Origin: an uncultured Helicobacteraceae bacterium
GTDB lineage: Bacteria; Campylobacterota; Campylobacteria; Campylobacterales; Sulfurimonadaceae
Assembly: GCA_903903705.1 (NCBI GenBank)
Contig: CAIUZU010000135.1
Location: 1-6,138, forward strand
DNA length: 6,138 nucleotides
Direction: 5' to 3'
Each line of letters starts with the position of its first letter. The stretch's first letter is position 1. The translations under genes and the position numbers were made by a program. The notes beneath the pieces were generated by a model. It was not told where the DNA came from. It saw nothing but the letters and a program-made list of their open reading frames with translations, and made no database searches. This document shows, piece after piece, positions 1-5,953 of the stretch.

Positions 1-70
1 ATTTAACCGATTTCATGTTAACGGGATTCCGGCTACCCTGCTACCCGGATTCCGTCCCTGACGGGACGGG
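1..70. repeat. GC-rich dual-hairpin repeat, copy 1
   Basis: This is the first of two near-identical units at a 77-bp period. Bases 23-70 are about 69% GC by hand count, far above the flanking genes. Hairpin A pairs GGATTCCGG (24-32) with CCGGATTCC (45-53), with one T-T mismatch and loop CTACCCTGCTAC. Hairpin B is a perfect 7-bp stem, CCGTCCC (52-58) with GGGACGG (63-69), loop TGAC. The two stems share bases 52-53, so they compete slightly. The unit starts at the window edge and may continue beyond it. Function is unknown; a REP-like or operon-end stabilising element is possible. Confidence 0.85.
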
Positions 71-77
71 CTGTTGC

Positions 78-146
78 ATTTAACCGATATCATGTAATGG
101 GATTCCGGCTACCCTGCTACCCGGATTCCGTGCCTGACGGGACGGG
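78..146. repeat. GC-rich dual-hairpin repeat, copy 2
   Basis: This is the second unit. It differs from copy 1 by three substitutions and a one-base deletion; 33 bases in the core (99-131 versus 23-55) are identical. Hairpin A is conserved exactly (100-108 with 121-129, same 12-base loop). Hairpin B (128-134 with 139-145) has a central G-G mismatch caused by a C-to-G change at 132. Seven unrelated bases (71-77) separate the copies. Confidence 0.85.
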
Positions 147-162
147 ACATGGCACAAGTTCG

Positions 163-189
163 ATGCCGCCAATCCCTTAGGGATTGCAT
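163..189. other. Inverted repeat downstream of the operon
   Basis: CAATCCC (170-176) and GGGATTG (180-186) form a perfect 7-bp stem with loop TTA. ATG/CAT pairing (163-165 with 187-189) can extend it around a CCGC bulge. No T-run follows on either strand, so it is not a canonical Rho-independent terminator. It could be an mRNA 3'-end structure or a decayed relative of the adjacent repeats, since it contains the same GGGATT word. Confidence 0.5.
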
Positions 190-196
190 ATGGGTA

Positions 197-218
197 GGGA
201 TAAATCAATGTGTATCCC
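197..218 (-). other. Small stem-loop spanning the response-regulator stop codon
   Basis: GGGATA (197-202) and TATCCC (213-218) can pair around a 10-base loop that contains the TGA stop of the response regulator (205-207). The 6-bp stem is weak and lacks a following U-tract, so it is only a candidate 3'-end structure. Nothing else gene-like is visible between here and the left edge. Confidence 0.35.
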
Positions 219-831
219 ATTCAATTGGTTTGAAAATATATCGTTCATCAAATTCAATCCCGAATTTTTTTAAAAAATAGTAACAATTTTCTCTGCTTAT
301 GCCTAAGATCTTGGCACTTTGGTAGATATTGAAATCTGTTTTTTTTAAAACCGCCAGAAGCAGCTGCTTTTGCGCTTCATCCGAAATGTTTTTTAAACCG
401 TCCGCAAAATCGGCTTTAAATGAGAGTTTAACACCGCCCTCATCCCTATCTACTTCATTATCTGTAAAAAAAGAGGCTCTCTTTAGCGAAGCTGAGAGAG
501 TCGGAATATCTACGGGTTTGATGAGATAGTCAAAAACTCCCAAATCAATAAGTTCTTTTGCATAATCCCTGCTCTCCTGCCCTGTTAAAACTATGATTTT
601 AGTATGATGCAAAAGAAGAAATCTTGAGATTATCAATCTTCCCTCATGATGACTGTTTTCATAAGGAGGCAATCCGAGATCCACAAGAGCGATGTCAAAC
701 TTTATCTTATCCATGATATCAAGTGCCTCTTTAGCATTTGACGCTTCATATATCTCATATTCTTTTTCAAATGCAAAACAGAATTGTTTTCTTAGAGCGA
801 TATCGTCATCAACCAAAAGCAGTTTTTTCAC
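205..831 (-). CDS. Response regulator: receiver domain fused directly to a Fis-type HTH
   Basis: This 208-residue two-component response regulator probably binds DNA. The receiver domain (1-120) has the acidic pocket D8/D9/D10, phospho-acceptor D51 (in ALVDLGLPP), T83 and K105 (LIKP), so it should be phosphorylatable. An acidic linker (123-148) leads to a Fis/NtrC-type helix-turn-helix (about 150-193: SAKILGISRENCYYFLKKFGI). The DLGLPP run and the spacing after it recall receivers of PrsR-type NtrC-family regulators, but the roughly 240-residue AAA+ sigma-54-activating domain is absent. It therefore cannot remodel sigma-54 polymerase itself. The start is GTG at 829-831, one base after the platform-protein stop (TAG-A-GTG) and without a clear Shine-Dalgarno, so it is probably coupled to the pilus operon. 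No histidine kinase is in the window, and its targets are unknown. Confidence 0.9.
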   Translation of the reverse strand: MKKLLLVDDDIALRKQFCFAFEKEYEIYEASNAKEALDIMDKIKFDIALVDLGLPPYENSHHEGRLIISRFLLLHHTKIIVLTGQESRDYAKELIDLGVFDYLIKPVDIPTLSASLKRASFFTDNEVDRDEGGVKLSFKADFADGLKNISDEAQKQLLLAVLKKTDFNIYQSAKILGISRENCYYFLKKFGIEFDERYIFKPIEWDTH

Positions 832-832
832 T

Positions 833-2041
833 CTACTTTATCTCGCTTACAAGGTCATACATAGGTCCCATTAGTCCGACCATAACAAGAGCCATAAAAC
901 CGCCAACCACTATAAGGACAACCGGCTCGATAATTTTTCCGATGTTTTCCGCATAGTTATCTACCCTTTCGTAGTAGTGTTCAGCGATAATATTTAATTG
1001 ATTTTCAAGGGTTCCAGAGGACTCTCCGACACCCAACATTCTTATCATAAAGGTTGTAAACATTTTAGTTTTTAAAAATGCCGCCGAGAGCTGAGAACCT
1101 CTTGATATATCGTATGTAGCGTTGTTTATTGCTTTTTTAAAAAGCTCGTTGCCGATATTTTTACCAAGCGTATCTAATGCACCGTATATAGGGATACCCG
1201 ATACGACTGCCAGTTTCAGGTACTCCGATATAAATGCTATATTAAAACTAGAGATTATATCTTTTATAACCGGGATTTTTAGGAGCAGTTTATCTACATA
1301 CCAACGAACCCGCTCATATTTTTTATGAGCTATCTTAAAAAGTATAAAAAATATAATAATGCCTAAAAACATATAACCTATATAATTTTTTAAAAACTCA
1401 GATAAAGCCATCATAAAAATCGTTATAGGCGGGAGCTTGACATCCATCTCTTTAAACAAACTTGTCATTTGAGGAAGTACATAAATCATCCAAATAAGCA
1501 TCGCTCCCATAACGGCAGATAGTGCAAAAGATGGATAGATAAGTGCTGATTTTGCCTTTTTCTTTAAAGCAACAGTGCGGCGTAAAAAAGAAGCCCCTCT
1601 TTTTAGAGTTAGCTCAAGCTGTCCCGTGTCTTCACCGATTTGGACAAGATTTATAATCATAGCTCCCATAACATCTTTATAAGGTTCAAACGCCATGGAG
1701 AGGGACTTTCCGTTATTTATGTCGCTGGCAATGCTTAAGAGCATATCTTTAAATCTTTTGTTATCTGCATCATCCGCTAAATCCATGATGCCCTGATAGA
1801 GCGGAAGACCCGATTTTATAACCAAATGCAGATTTTCTATCATCTCTATAATCTCATCTGGAGATACTTTTTTGCCTGCCTTTGGGATAAAAAATGATAA
1901 ATAAGGAGATACTTCAGAGATATTTGTAATTATAACTTTATCTTTTTGCAGTTTTTTTACTAAATCCTCATAGCTTTTGGACTCTATAAAATTTACATTT
2001 TTTCTACCGCCTAAAGATATAGTCGTAACCATAAAATGCAT
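833..2041 (-). CDS. mshG: Type II secretion/type IV pilus inner-membrane platform protein (GspF/PilC/MshG family)
   Basis: This 402-residue polytopic membrane protein is the platform on which the ATPase acts. It shows the duplicated GspF architecture. The first domain (about 62-185) contains the signature GEDTGQLE (136-143), and the second (about 265-392) contains GVGESSGTLE (337-346). Hydrophobic segments lie at about 166-190, 219-237 and 371-392, as expected. The N-terminal soluble part (1-60) is short and diverged from the usual F-x-Y-x-A opening. The start ATG overlaps the ATPase stop as TGATG, and no good Shine-Dalgarno lies at the right distance, so translational coupling is likely. A second ATG at codon 4 (2030-2032) is a possible alternative start. 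Full length is normal with no sign of damage. The mshG name follows from its place directly after the ATPase; gspF or pilC would be equally valid family names. Confidence 0.93.
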   Translation of the reverse strand: MHFMVTTISLGGRKNVNFIESKSYEDLVKKLQKDKVIITNISEVSPYLSFFIPKAGKKVSPDEIIEMIENLHLVIKSGLPLYQGIMDLADDADNKRFKDMLLSIASDINNGKSLSMAFEPYKDVMGAMIINLVQIGEDTGQLELTLKRGASFLRRTVALKKKAKSALIYPSFALSAVMGAMLIWMIYVLPQMTSLFKEMDVKLPPITIFMMALSEFLKNYIGYMFLGIIIFFILFKIAHKKYERVRWYVDKLLLKIPVIKDIISSFNIAFISEYLKLAVVSGIPIYGALDTLGKNIGNELFKKAINNATYDISRGSQLSAAFLKTKMFTTFMIRMLGVGESSGTLENQLNIIAEHYYERVDNYAENIGKIIEPVVLIVVGGFMALVMVGLMGPMYDLVSEIK

Positions 2042-3699
2042 CAGTTAACGACCCTATGTATCTCTTCTATGGTAGTGATGCCCAAAATCGCTTTGACATA
2101 GCCGTCATCTTTCATAGTATGCATACCTTTTTCTTGTGCAACTCTAAGCATCTCTTGCGTAGTTGAACCTGCTGTTATCATCATCTCTATATCTTTATCG
2201 ATTTCAAGTATCTCGACTATTGCCTGTCTGCCGCTATATCCCGTTCCTCTGCAATGCTCACAACCAACGGCATCATAAAACGAGTGAGTTGCGTAAAAAT
2301 CCAAAATATCTGCCCTTATACTGGACGCTATTAGTTCTTCACGACTCTTCTCGACAGGCACTTTACAGTTTTGACACAACTTTCTTATAAGCCTTTGAGC
2401 AATTACCGCTAAAAGTCCAGAACCTATAAGATATGGCGGAATCTTTAAGTCGTTTAACCTTGGAATGGTTCCTATGGCATCGTTTGTATGCAGTGTTGAT
2501 AACACCAAGTGTCCTGTAATTGATGCACGAACGGCTAACTCTGCAGTTTCGGTATCTCTTATCTCACCTACAAGTATAACATCCGGATCTTGACGCATAA
2601 ATGCACGGATGGCACTGTTAAAGTTGTAACCAGCTTTTTCATTTAGTTGTGTCTGTTTTATGAAAGAGAACTTATATTCGATGGGATCTTCAATAGTTAA
2701 AACATTTTTTTTGAGTGAATTTACTTTACGAAGAGCGGAGTAAAGAGTAGTCGTTTTCCCACTTCCCGTAGGTCCTACGATAAGTATGATGCCGTATGGT
2801 TTTGAGAAATACTTCTCTATCTTTGCACTGTTTTTCTCGGTCAAACCTAGATGAGTAAGACTAAATAGAGATGAGTTTTTACCCAAAAGTCTCATTACGA
2901 TATTTTCGCCGTAGTTTGTCGGAAGTGATGAAATCCTAAGGTCAAAAGGTTCATTTAAAAACTCATAACTAAAAGAGCCGTCCTGCGGTCTTCTCTGTTC
3001 GGAAATATCTAAATTGCTTAGTATTTTTATGCGGGCAACAATCTGAAGATGTACTTTTATAGGAAGTGCATAGTAGTGCTGCAAAACCCCATCAATGCGG
3101 TAAAAAATATGCGTAGCCGAACTCTCTGGAGAGATATGAATATCCGTAACACGATCTTTTATAGCACTGTTTAAGATAAGGTCAACAAGTTTTGGAACAT
3201 TTATCTCTGCATTTTCAAGTGTTTTTTTTACGATCTCGGCTATCTCGGCTTCTATAGGGTTGCTTAAATGGTAGTAGAATATCTCTGTATGTCTTGCGAT
3301 GGACTTTTTATCGCCTACGACATACTTTATATCTCTTCTTGACATTTTTCTAAGATAATCTAGCGTTGCGATGTCATTAATATCTTGCGTTGCGACGACC
3401 AAAGTAGTATCATCAACGCTTATAGGGAGTATGTTTCTTGCCTTTGCCACATTTTGCGGAATCAACAGAAGTGCTTCGGATGAGGGCACAAGATGCTCTA
3501 TGTTTATATACGCTAGGTTACTTTGCTTTGCAATTGCCTCTGCAACCTCGGCAGATGTAACAAAGTCCAACTCTTGAAGAATCTCTCCAAAAAACTTAGG
3601 GCTTGCCTTTTGCGCAATAAGAGCAACTTTAATCTGTTCTTTATTTACATAACCTAACTCTTCTAGAAGCTGACCGATCGGTTTGTTTTCTGGTGACAT
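2041..3699 (-). CDS. mshE: Type IV pilus/T2SS assembly ATPase (GspE/PilB/MshE family)
   Basis: This 552-residue cytoplasmic hexameric ATPase would power pilin extraction and assembly. Residues 7-59 form an MshEN-like N-domain with two 24-residue motifs (7-30 and 36-59), each ending in Gln. The first residue is Pro or Phe instead of the usual basic residue, so cyclic-di-GMP binding is uncertain. The core is intact: Asp box TIEDPIEY (335-342), Walker A GPTGSGKT (309-316), Walker B DPDVILVGE (371-379), His box GHLVLSTLHTND (396-407). A tetracysteine zinc site is present (C442/C445 and C480/C483), which is typical of assembly ATPases (GspE/PilB/MshE) and absent from PilT retraction ATPases. Length is normal for the family. 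Start choice is supported by AAGGAG six bases upstream. The stop TGA shares a base with the next start (TGATG). The mshE symbol rests on the N-domain and gene order; a GspE or PilB identity is the alternative. Confidence 0.95.
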   Translation of the reverse strand: MSPENKPIGQLLEELGYVNKEQIKVALIAQKASPKFFGEILQELDFVTSAEVAEAIAKQSNLAYINIEHLVPSSEALLLIPQNVAKARNILPISVDDTTLVVATQDINDIATLDYLRKMSRRDIKYVVGDKKSIARHTEIFYYHLSNPIEAEIAEIVKKTLENAEINVPKLVDLILNSAIKDRVTDIHISPESSATHIFYRIDGVLQHYYALPIKVHLQIVARIKILSNLDISEQRRPQDGSFSYEFLNEPFDLRISSLPTNYGENIVMRLLGKNSSLFSLTHLGLTEKNSAKIEKYFSKPYGIILIVGPTGSGKTTTLYSALRKVNSLKKNVLTIEDPIEYKFSFIKQTQLNEKAGYNFNSAIRAFMRQDPDVILVGEIRDTETAELAVRASITGHLVLSTLHTNDAIGTIPRLNDLKIPPYLIGSGLLAVIAQRLIRKLCQNCKVPVEKSREELIASSIRADILDFYATHSFYDAVGCEHCRGTGYSGRQAIVEILEIDKDIEMMITAGSTTQEMLRVAQEKGMHTMKDDGYVKAILGITTIEEIHRVVN

Positions 3700-3705
3700 G
3701 TTTTG

Positions 3706-3711
3706 CTCCTT
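3706..3711 (-). promoter_or_regulatory. Ribosome binding site of the assembly ATPase gene
   Basis: AAGGAG is placed six bases before the ATG at 3697-3699, in the 12-base gap after the prepilin stop. It is one of only two strong Shine-Dalgarno sequences in the operon. The other precedes the prepilin, so these two genes have the best independent initiation. Confidence 0.8.
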
Positions 3712-4911
3712 TTAATTACATTTTTTTGGGCTACCAGAGCAATGCAAACCTGATTGACAATCATTTACATTTTGACATGTGTCACCTACTCCACCTGTTC
3801 CATTGCCATCACTACTTGGCATAAGATCACAAGATGTGCCATTGCAGTAACCGCTTAAACATTGAGTACTGCTATTGCAAGCACTTCCTATTGCACCGCC
3901 GCAAACACCACCGTAGCAAATGCCGCTTTTACAGTCAGCCCCATCTACACAGCGGACATCGAATGCTCCAGTTTGACAACCATAGCCTACTACACAAAAA
4001 CCGCCTCCACATTCAGCATCTGAAGTACAAGTTGCATTTGTCTCTTTGTTATAGTTAGGGTCTATGGTTATGGCAAATTCTTTTGTTATCTCATCTTTTT
4101 GATTATTTGCATCCGTATCATCAACTTTTGCAATACAGTTGAATTTAACAATTCCTGCTTTTATAGGAGTTCCTTGAAAATTGAAATTAATCTTATTAAA
4201 ATCAATTCCATATGAGTTATCGTAAGTACAATTTATATCGGCTGCTGATTCATTATTTTCAACTTCTAATTTTGCAGTACCGCTTGTGCTTGGATATGGT
4301 ACTTCTACTTTGGCGTTTGGCAATCTGTCATTTATAAATCTAAACGGTTTATCATTACATCCGACATTTTGCTGCAGTTGAGGCAAAGTTACCCACTCGA
4401 CTATATCATCATATTGTTCCAGTCTATTTACAAAAGTTGCATTGTCATCAATGTTTTGCTCCGAAGGTGCATGAACAATAACATTATTTCCGACAAGTGC
4501 CGTTTGAAGATTACGGTTTGCAGAGCCGTGAGCTATAACAAATGCGACATTAGCTATAGGGGGGCGTGCGCTTCCGTCAACATTATTAACGGTTACACTC
4601 AAATTTGTTGTAGTAAATGCACATATATCATCGACTAACAAATTATTAGCCGGAGCATACATTATCTGATTTACCTGATTGCCTTGTAGAGGCGATAAGT
4701 TTTGATCAAATTCAGGGTTAGACGGCAGAGACGGAGATTCAATTGCAAACCCTATAACCGCATTTTTAGCACCCAAAACCTGCTCTTTTGCGGCGGATAC
4801 TCTACTTCTTTCATTCATCATCTGCATAGCTTTAAATGAACCGCCGACCATCAAGCCTATGATGGTTAAAACGATTGATAACTCGATAAGAGTAAAGGCT
4901 CTTCTACCCAT
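3712..4911 (-). CDS. Large type IV prepilin-like protein with Ig-like domain and cysteine-rich repeat tail
   Basis: The 399-residue product starts MGRRAFTLIEL, a class III (prepilin peptidase) signal: short basic leader, cleavage predicted between Ala5 and Phe6, Glu at mature position 5, and a hydrophobic helix to about residue 27. Residues about 120-185 look like the body of a GspH-like minor pilin (VAFVIAHGS ... YDDIVEWVTLPQL ... C). Residues about 197-284 resemble a putative-Ig (He_PIG) domain: LPNAKVEVPY opening, GTPIKAGIVKFNC near 247-259, closing FAITID. Residues 295-398 contain 16 cysteines in four C-x5-C-x4/5-C-x4/6-C units. An upstream ATG at 4941 would add ten residues, but ATG 4911 has a GGAGGG five bases before it and gives the normal short leader. 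Most pilins have 150-200 residues, so this is probably a minor, tip-displayed adhesin rather than the major subunit (inference). It lies between the TPR and ATPase genes. Confidence 0.9.
   Translation of the reverse strand: MGRRAFTLIELSIVLTIIGLMVGGSFKAMQMMNERSRVSAAKEQVLGAKNAVIGFAIESPSLPSNPEFDQNLSPLQGNQVNQIMYAPANNLLVDDICAFTTTNLSVTVNNVDGSARPPIANVAFVIAHGSANRNLQTALVGNNVIVHAPSEQNIDDNATFVNRLEQYDDIVEWVTLPQLQQNVGCNDKPFRFINDRLPNAKVEVPYPSTSGTAKLEVENNESAADINCTYDNSYGIDFNKINFNFQGTPIKAGIVKFNCIAKVDDTDANNQKDEITKEFAITIDPNYNKETNATCTSDAECGGGFCVVGYGCQTGAFDVRCVDGADCKSGICYGGVCGGAIGSACNSSTQCLSGYCNGTSCDLMPSSDGNGTGGVGDTCQNVNDCQSGLHCSGSPKKCN
3718..4029 (-). other. Region encoding four cysteine-rich repeats in the prepilin tail
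   Basis: Four consecutive units each hold four cysteines, at 4029-3976, 3951-3901, 3879-3829 and 3777-3718. Spacings are C-x5-C-x4-C-x5-C, C-x5-C-x4-C-x4-C (twice) and C-x5-C-x5-C-x6-C. Units 2-4 share a C-x-SG core (CKSGIC, CLSGYC, CQSGLHC), and unit 1 has CGGGFC. The last two units are separated by a Ser/Gly/Asp-rich linker (SSDGNGTGGVGD). The pattern resembles small disulfide-knotted extracellular modules. Periplasmic disulfide formation would be expected but is inferred. Confidence 0.85.
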
Positions 4912-5953
4912 TTGCACCCTCCATTTCTTTGATTCTCTCATTTACCGTAACATACAGGGGATGAGAGGCATCAATCTTGCTTAAGATTTTTTTGTAAAAA
5001 GTCAGAGCTTCTCTGTTTTGCTGCATATCAAGTATGCGGGCATAAGCAAAGATGTTGTAGAGGTCAGATGGATTTTTTTCATACGCCATTTTGTAAAAAG
5101 AGGCTGCTCTTTGCATATCCTCTCTTTTTTCAAAATAGTAGCCGCTAAGAAGCATCAAGCGACCGCTTTTATCAACCATGATATACTCGGAGAGATCGCT
5201 GTAGTAGTTCTCTTGATTGCTCAGCACTGCTCCGTAGGCATATGCGTAAATAAGTTCGCCGTTGAACTGCTCGCTATCTACAATCTCTTTTGCTTGAAGC
5301 CATACACCCCGTTTCCCATATAAGTAACATAGATTGTTCTTGATTTTTTGACTTTTTTCACCTGAAGCGAGAAGCATCTCATAATAGAGCATTGCTTCAT
5401 TTTCATCGCCCTTTTCATAAGCGCTTTGAGCTTTTAAGAGGGTATTTGACTTTTCGGATTTTGATATCTTTGGATTGCTGTTTTTTTCAATTTTTTCAAT
5501 TTTTGGAGTTTGAGGAGTTTGCTTATCTTGTTCTTTTGTTTGGGCTTTTGGCACTTGAGGAATTTGTTTCTCTTCTTCTTTACTTTCACCTGATACTAAA
5601 TTGTTTTTCATATCCAAGGTGTTTGAAGTTATAATGTAAGAGCCTGCATATCCGGCTTCATGAGCTTTTTGTAAACTTAGCCTTGTGTCGCCGTAAAATT
5701 CGCTCTGACCGTAGCGACCTACTATATAATTTCCAATCTTATGAAGTGTAACTCCATCTTTTAGACTTTTAGGAATAATATTTAATGTTTCCTTTGCTGA
5801 TTGAACATCTTTATCTGCAAATAGCTGTACCGCATAGACAACTTTCTTCTCTTCCTCATTTTTTCCTTGCTCTTTTTTTTGCACACCAACACCAAGAGTA
5901 TCAGAAGCAAAAAGAACAAAAGTAAAACAAAATATCGTTAATAGCTTTATCAT
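4904..5953 (-). CDS. Periplasmic SPOR-like/TPR protein of the pilus operon (MshN-like position)
   Basis: This 349-residue protein is probably exported. It opens with a signal peptide (MIKLLTIFCFTFVLFA, cleavage likely near residues 16-17) and has no lipobox. Residues about 39-110 resemble a SPOR fold: YAVQLF opening strand, helix SAKETL, second strand NYIVGRYG, then helix LQKAHEAGY and closing strand SYII. SPOR domains typically bind denuded peptidoglycan. Residues about 118-168 form a Lys/Glu/Pro/Gln-rich linker with short repeats (PQVPK, PQTPK, IEKIEK). Residues about 169-345 are TPR-like helical repeats, clearest at 174-196, 266-296 and 301-325 (for example AASFYKMAYEKNPSD). It occupies the place of mshN, a TPR gene that precedes mshE in MSHA operons. 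A role in secretin or pilus assembly is inferred. The ATG overlaps the secretin stop and has no clear Shine-Dalgarno, so coupled translation is likely. Its 3' end overlaps the pilin gene by 8 bases. Confidence 0.85.
   Translation of the reverse strand: MIKLLTIFCFTFVLFASDTLGVGVQKKEQGKNEEEKKVVYAVQLFADKDVQSAKETLNIIPKSLKDGVTLHKIGNYIVGRYGQSEFYGDTRLSLQKAHEAGYAGSYIITSNTLDMKNNLVSGESKEEEKQIPQVPKAQTKEQDKQTPQTPKIEKIEKNSNPKISKSEKSNTLLKAQSAYEKGDENEAMLYYEMLLASGEKSQKIKNNLCYLYGKRGVWLQAKEIVDSEQFNGELIYAYAYGAVLSNQENYYSDLSEYIMVDKSGRLMLLSGYYFEKREDMQRAASFYKMAYEKNPSDLYNIFAYARILDMQQNREALTFYKKILSKIDASHPLYVTVNERIKEMEGANG
4917..4922 (-). promoter_or_regulatory. Ribosome binding site deciding the prepilin start
   Basis: GGAGGG lies five bases upstream of the ATG at 4909-4911, inside the last codons of the TPR gene. 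It supports the start giving MGRRAFTLIEL over the in-frame ATG at 4941, and it lets the pilin be translated independently of its upstream neighbour. Confidence 0.8.

Noticed and set aside
1..84. Integron attC-like site (ATTTAAC box at both 1-7 and 78-84)
   Set aside because: ATTTAAC fits the RYYYAAC box, but the partner GTTRRRY is not matched (GTTGCAT at 73-79), and no gene cassette lies between the boxes.
1..146. CRISPR array
   Set aside because: Only two units are present, separated by seven bases rather than by spacer-length unique sequence, and no cas genes are in the window.
109..197. Long-range pairing of CTACCC (109-114) with GGGTAG (192-197)
   Set aside because: The complementarity is only six bases across about 80 bases and competes with stronger local hairpins; chance is likely.
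155..200. A third, decayed repeat copy
   Set aside because: GGGATT recurs at 23, 99 and 180, and CGAT precedes each, but the rest of the unit does not align convincingly.
2041..3699. Reading the ATPase as a PilT-type retraction motor
   Set aside because: The length of 552 residues, the MshEN-like N-domain and the tetracysteine zinc site fit assembly ATPases and not the shorter PilT family.
4369..4638. Plus-strand open frames, the longest at 5018-5323, others at 4369-4638 and 5392-5634
   Set aside because: All lie antisense within well-supported minus-strand genes, lack family motifs and ribosome binding sites, and have Cys/Leu/Ser-rich compositions typical of shadow frames.
4912..4941. In-frame upstream ATG giving a ten-residue longer prepilin leader
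   Set aside because: The downstream ATG at 4911 has a GGAGGG at ideal spacing and produces a normal short basic leader; the upstream ATG has no comparable site.
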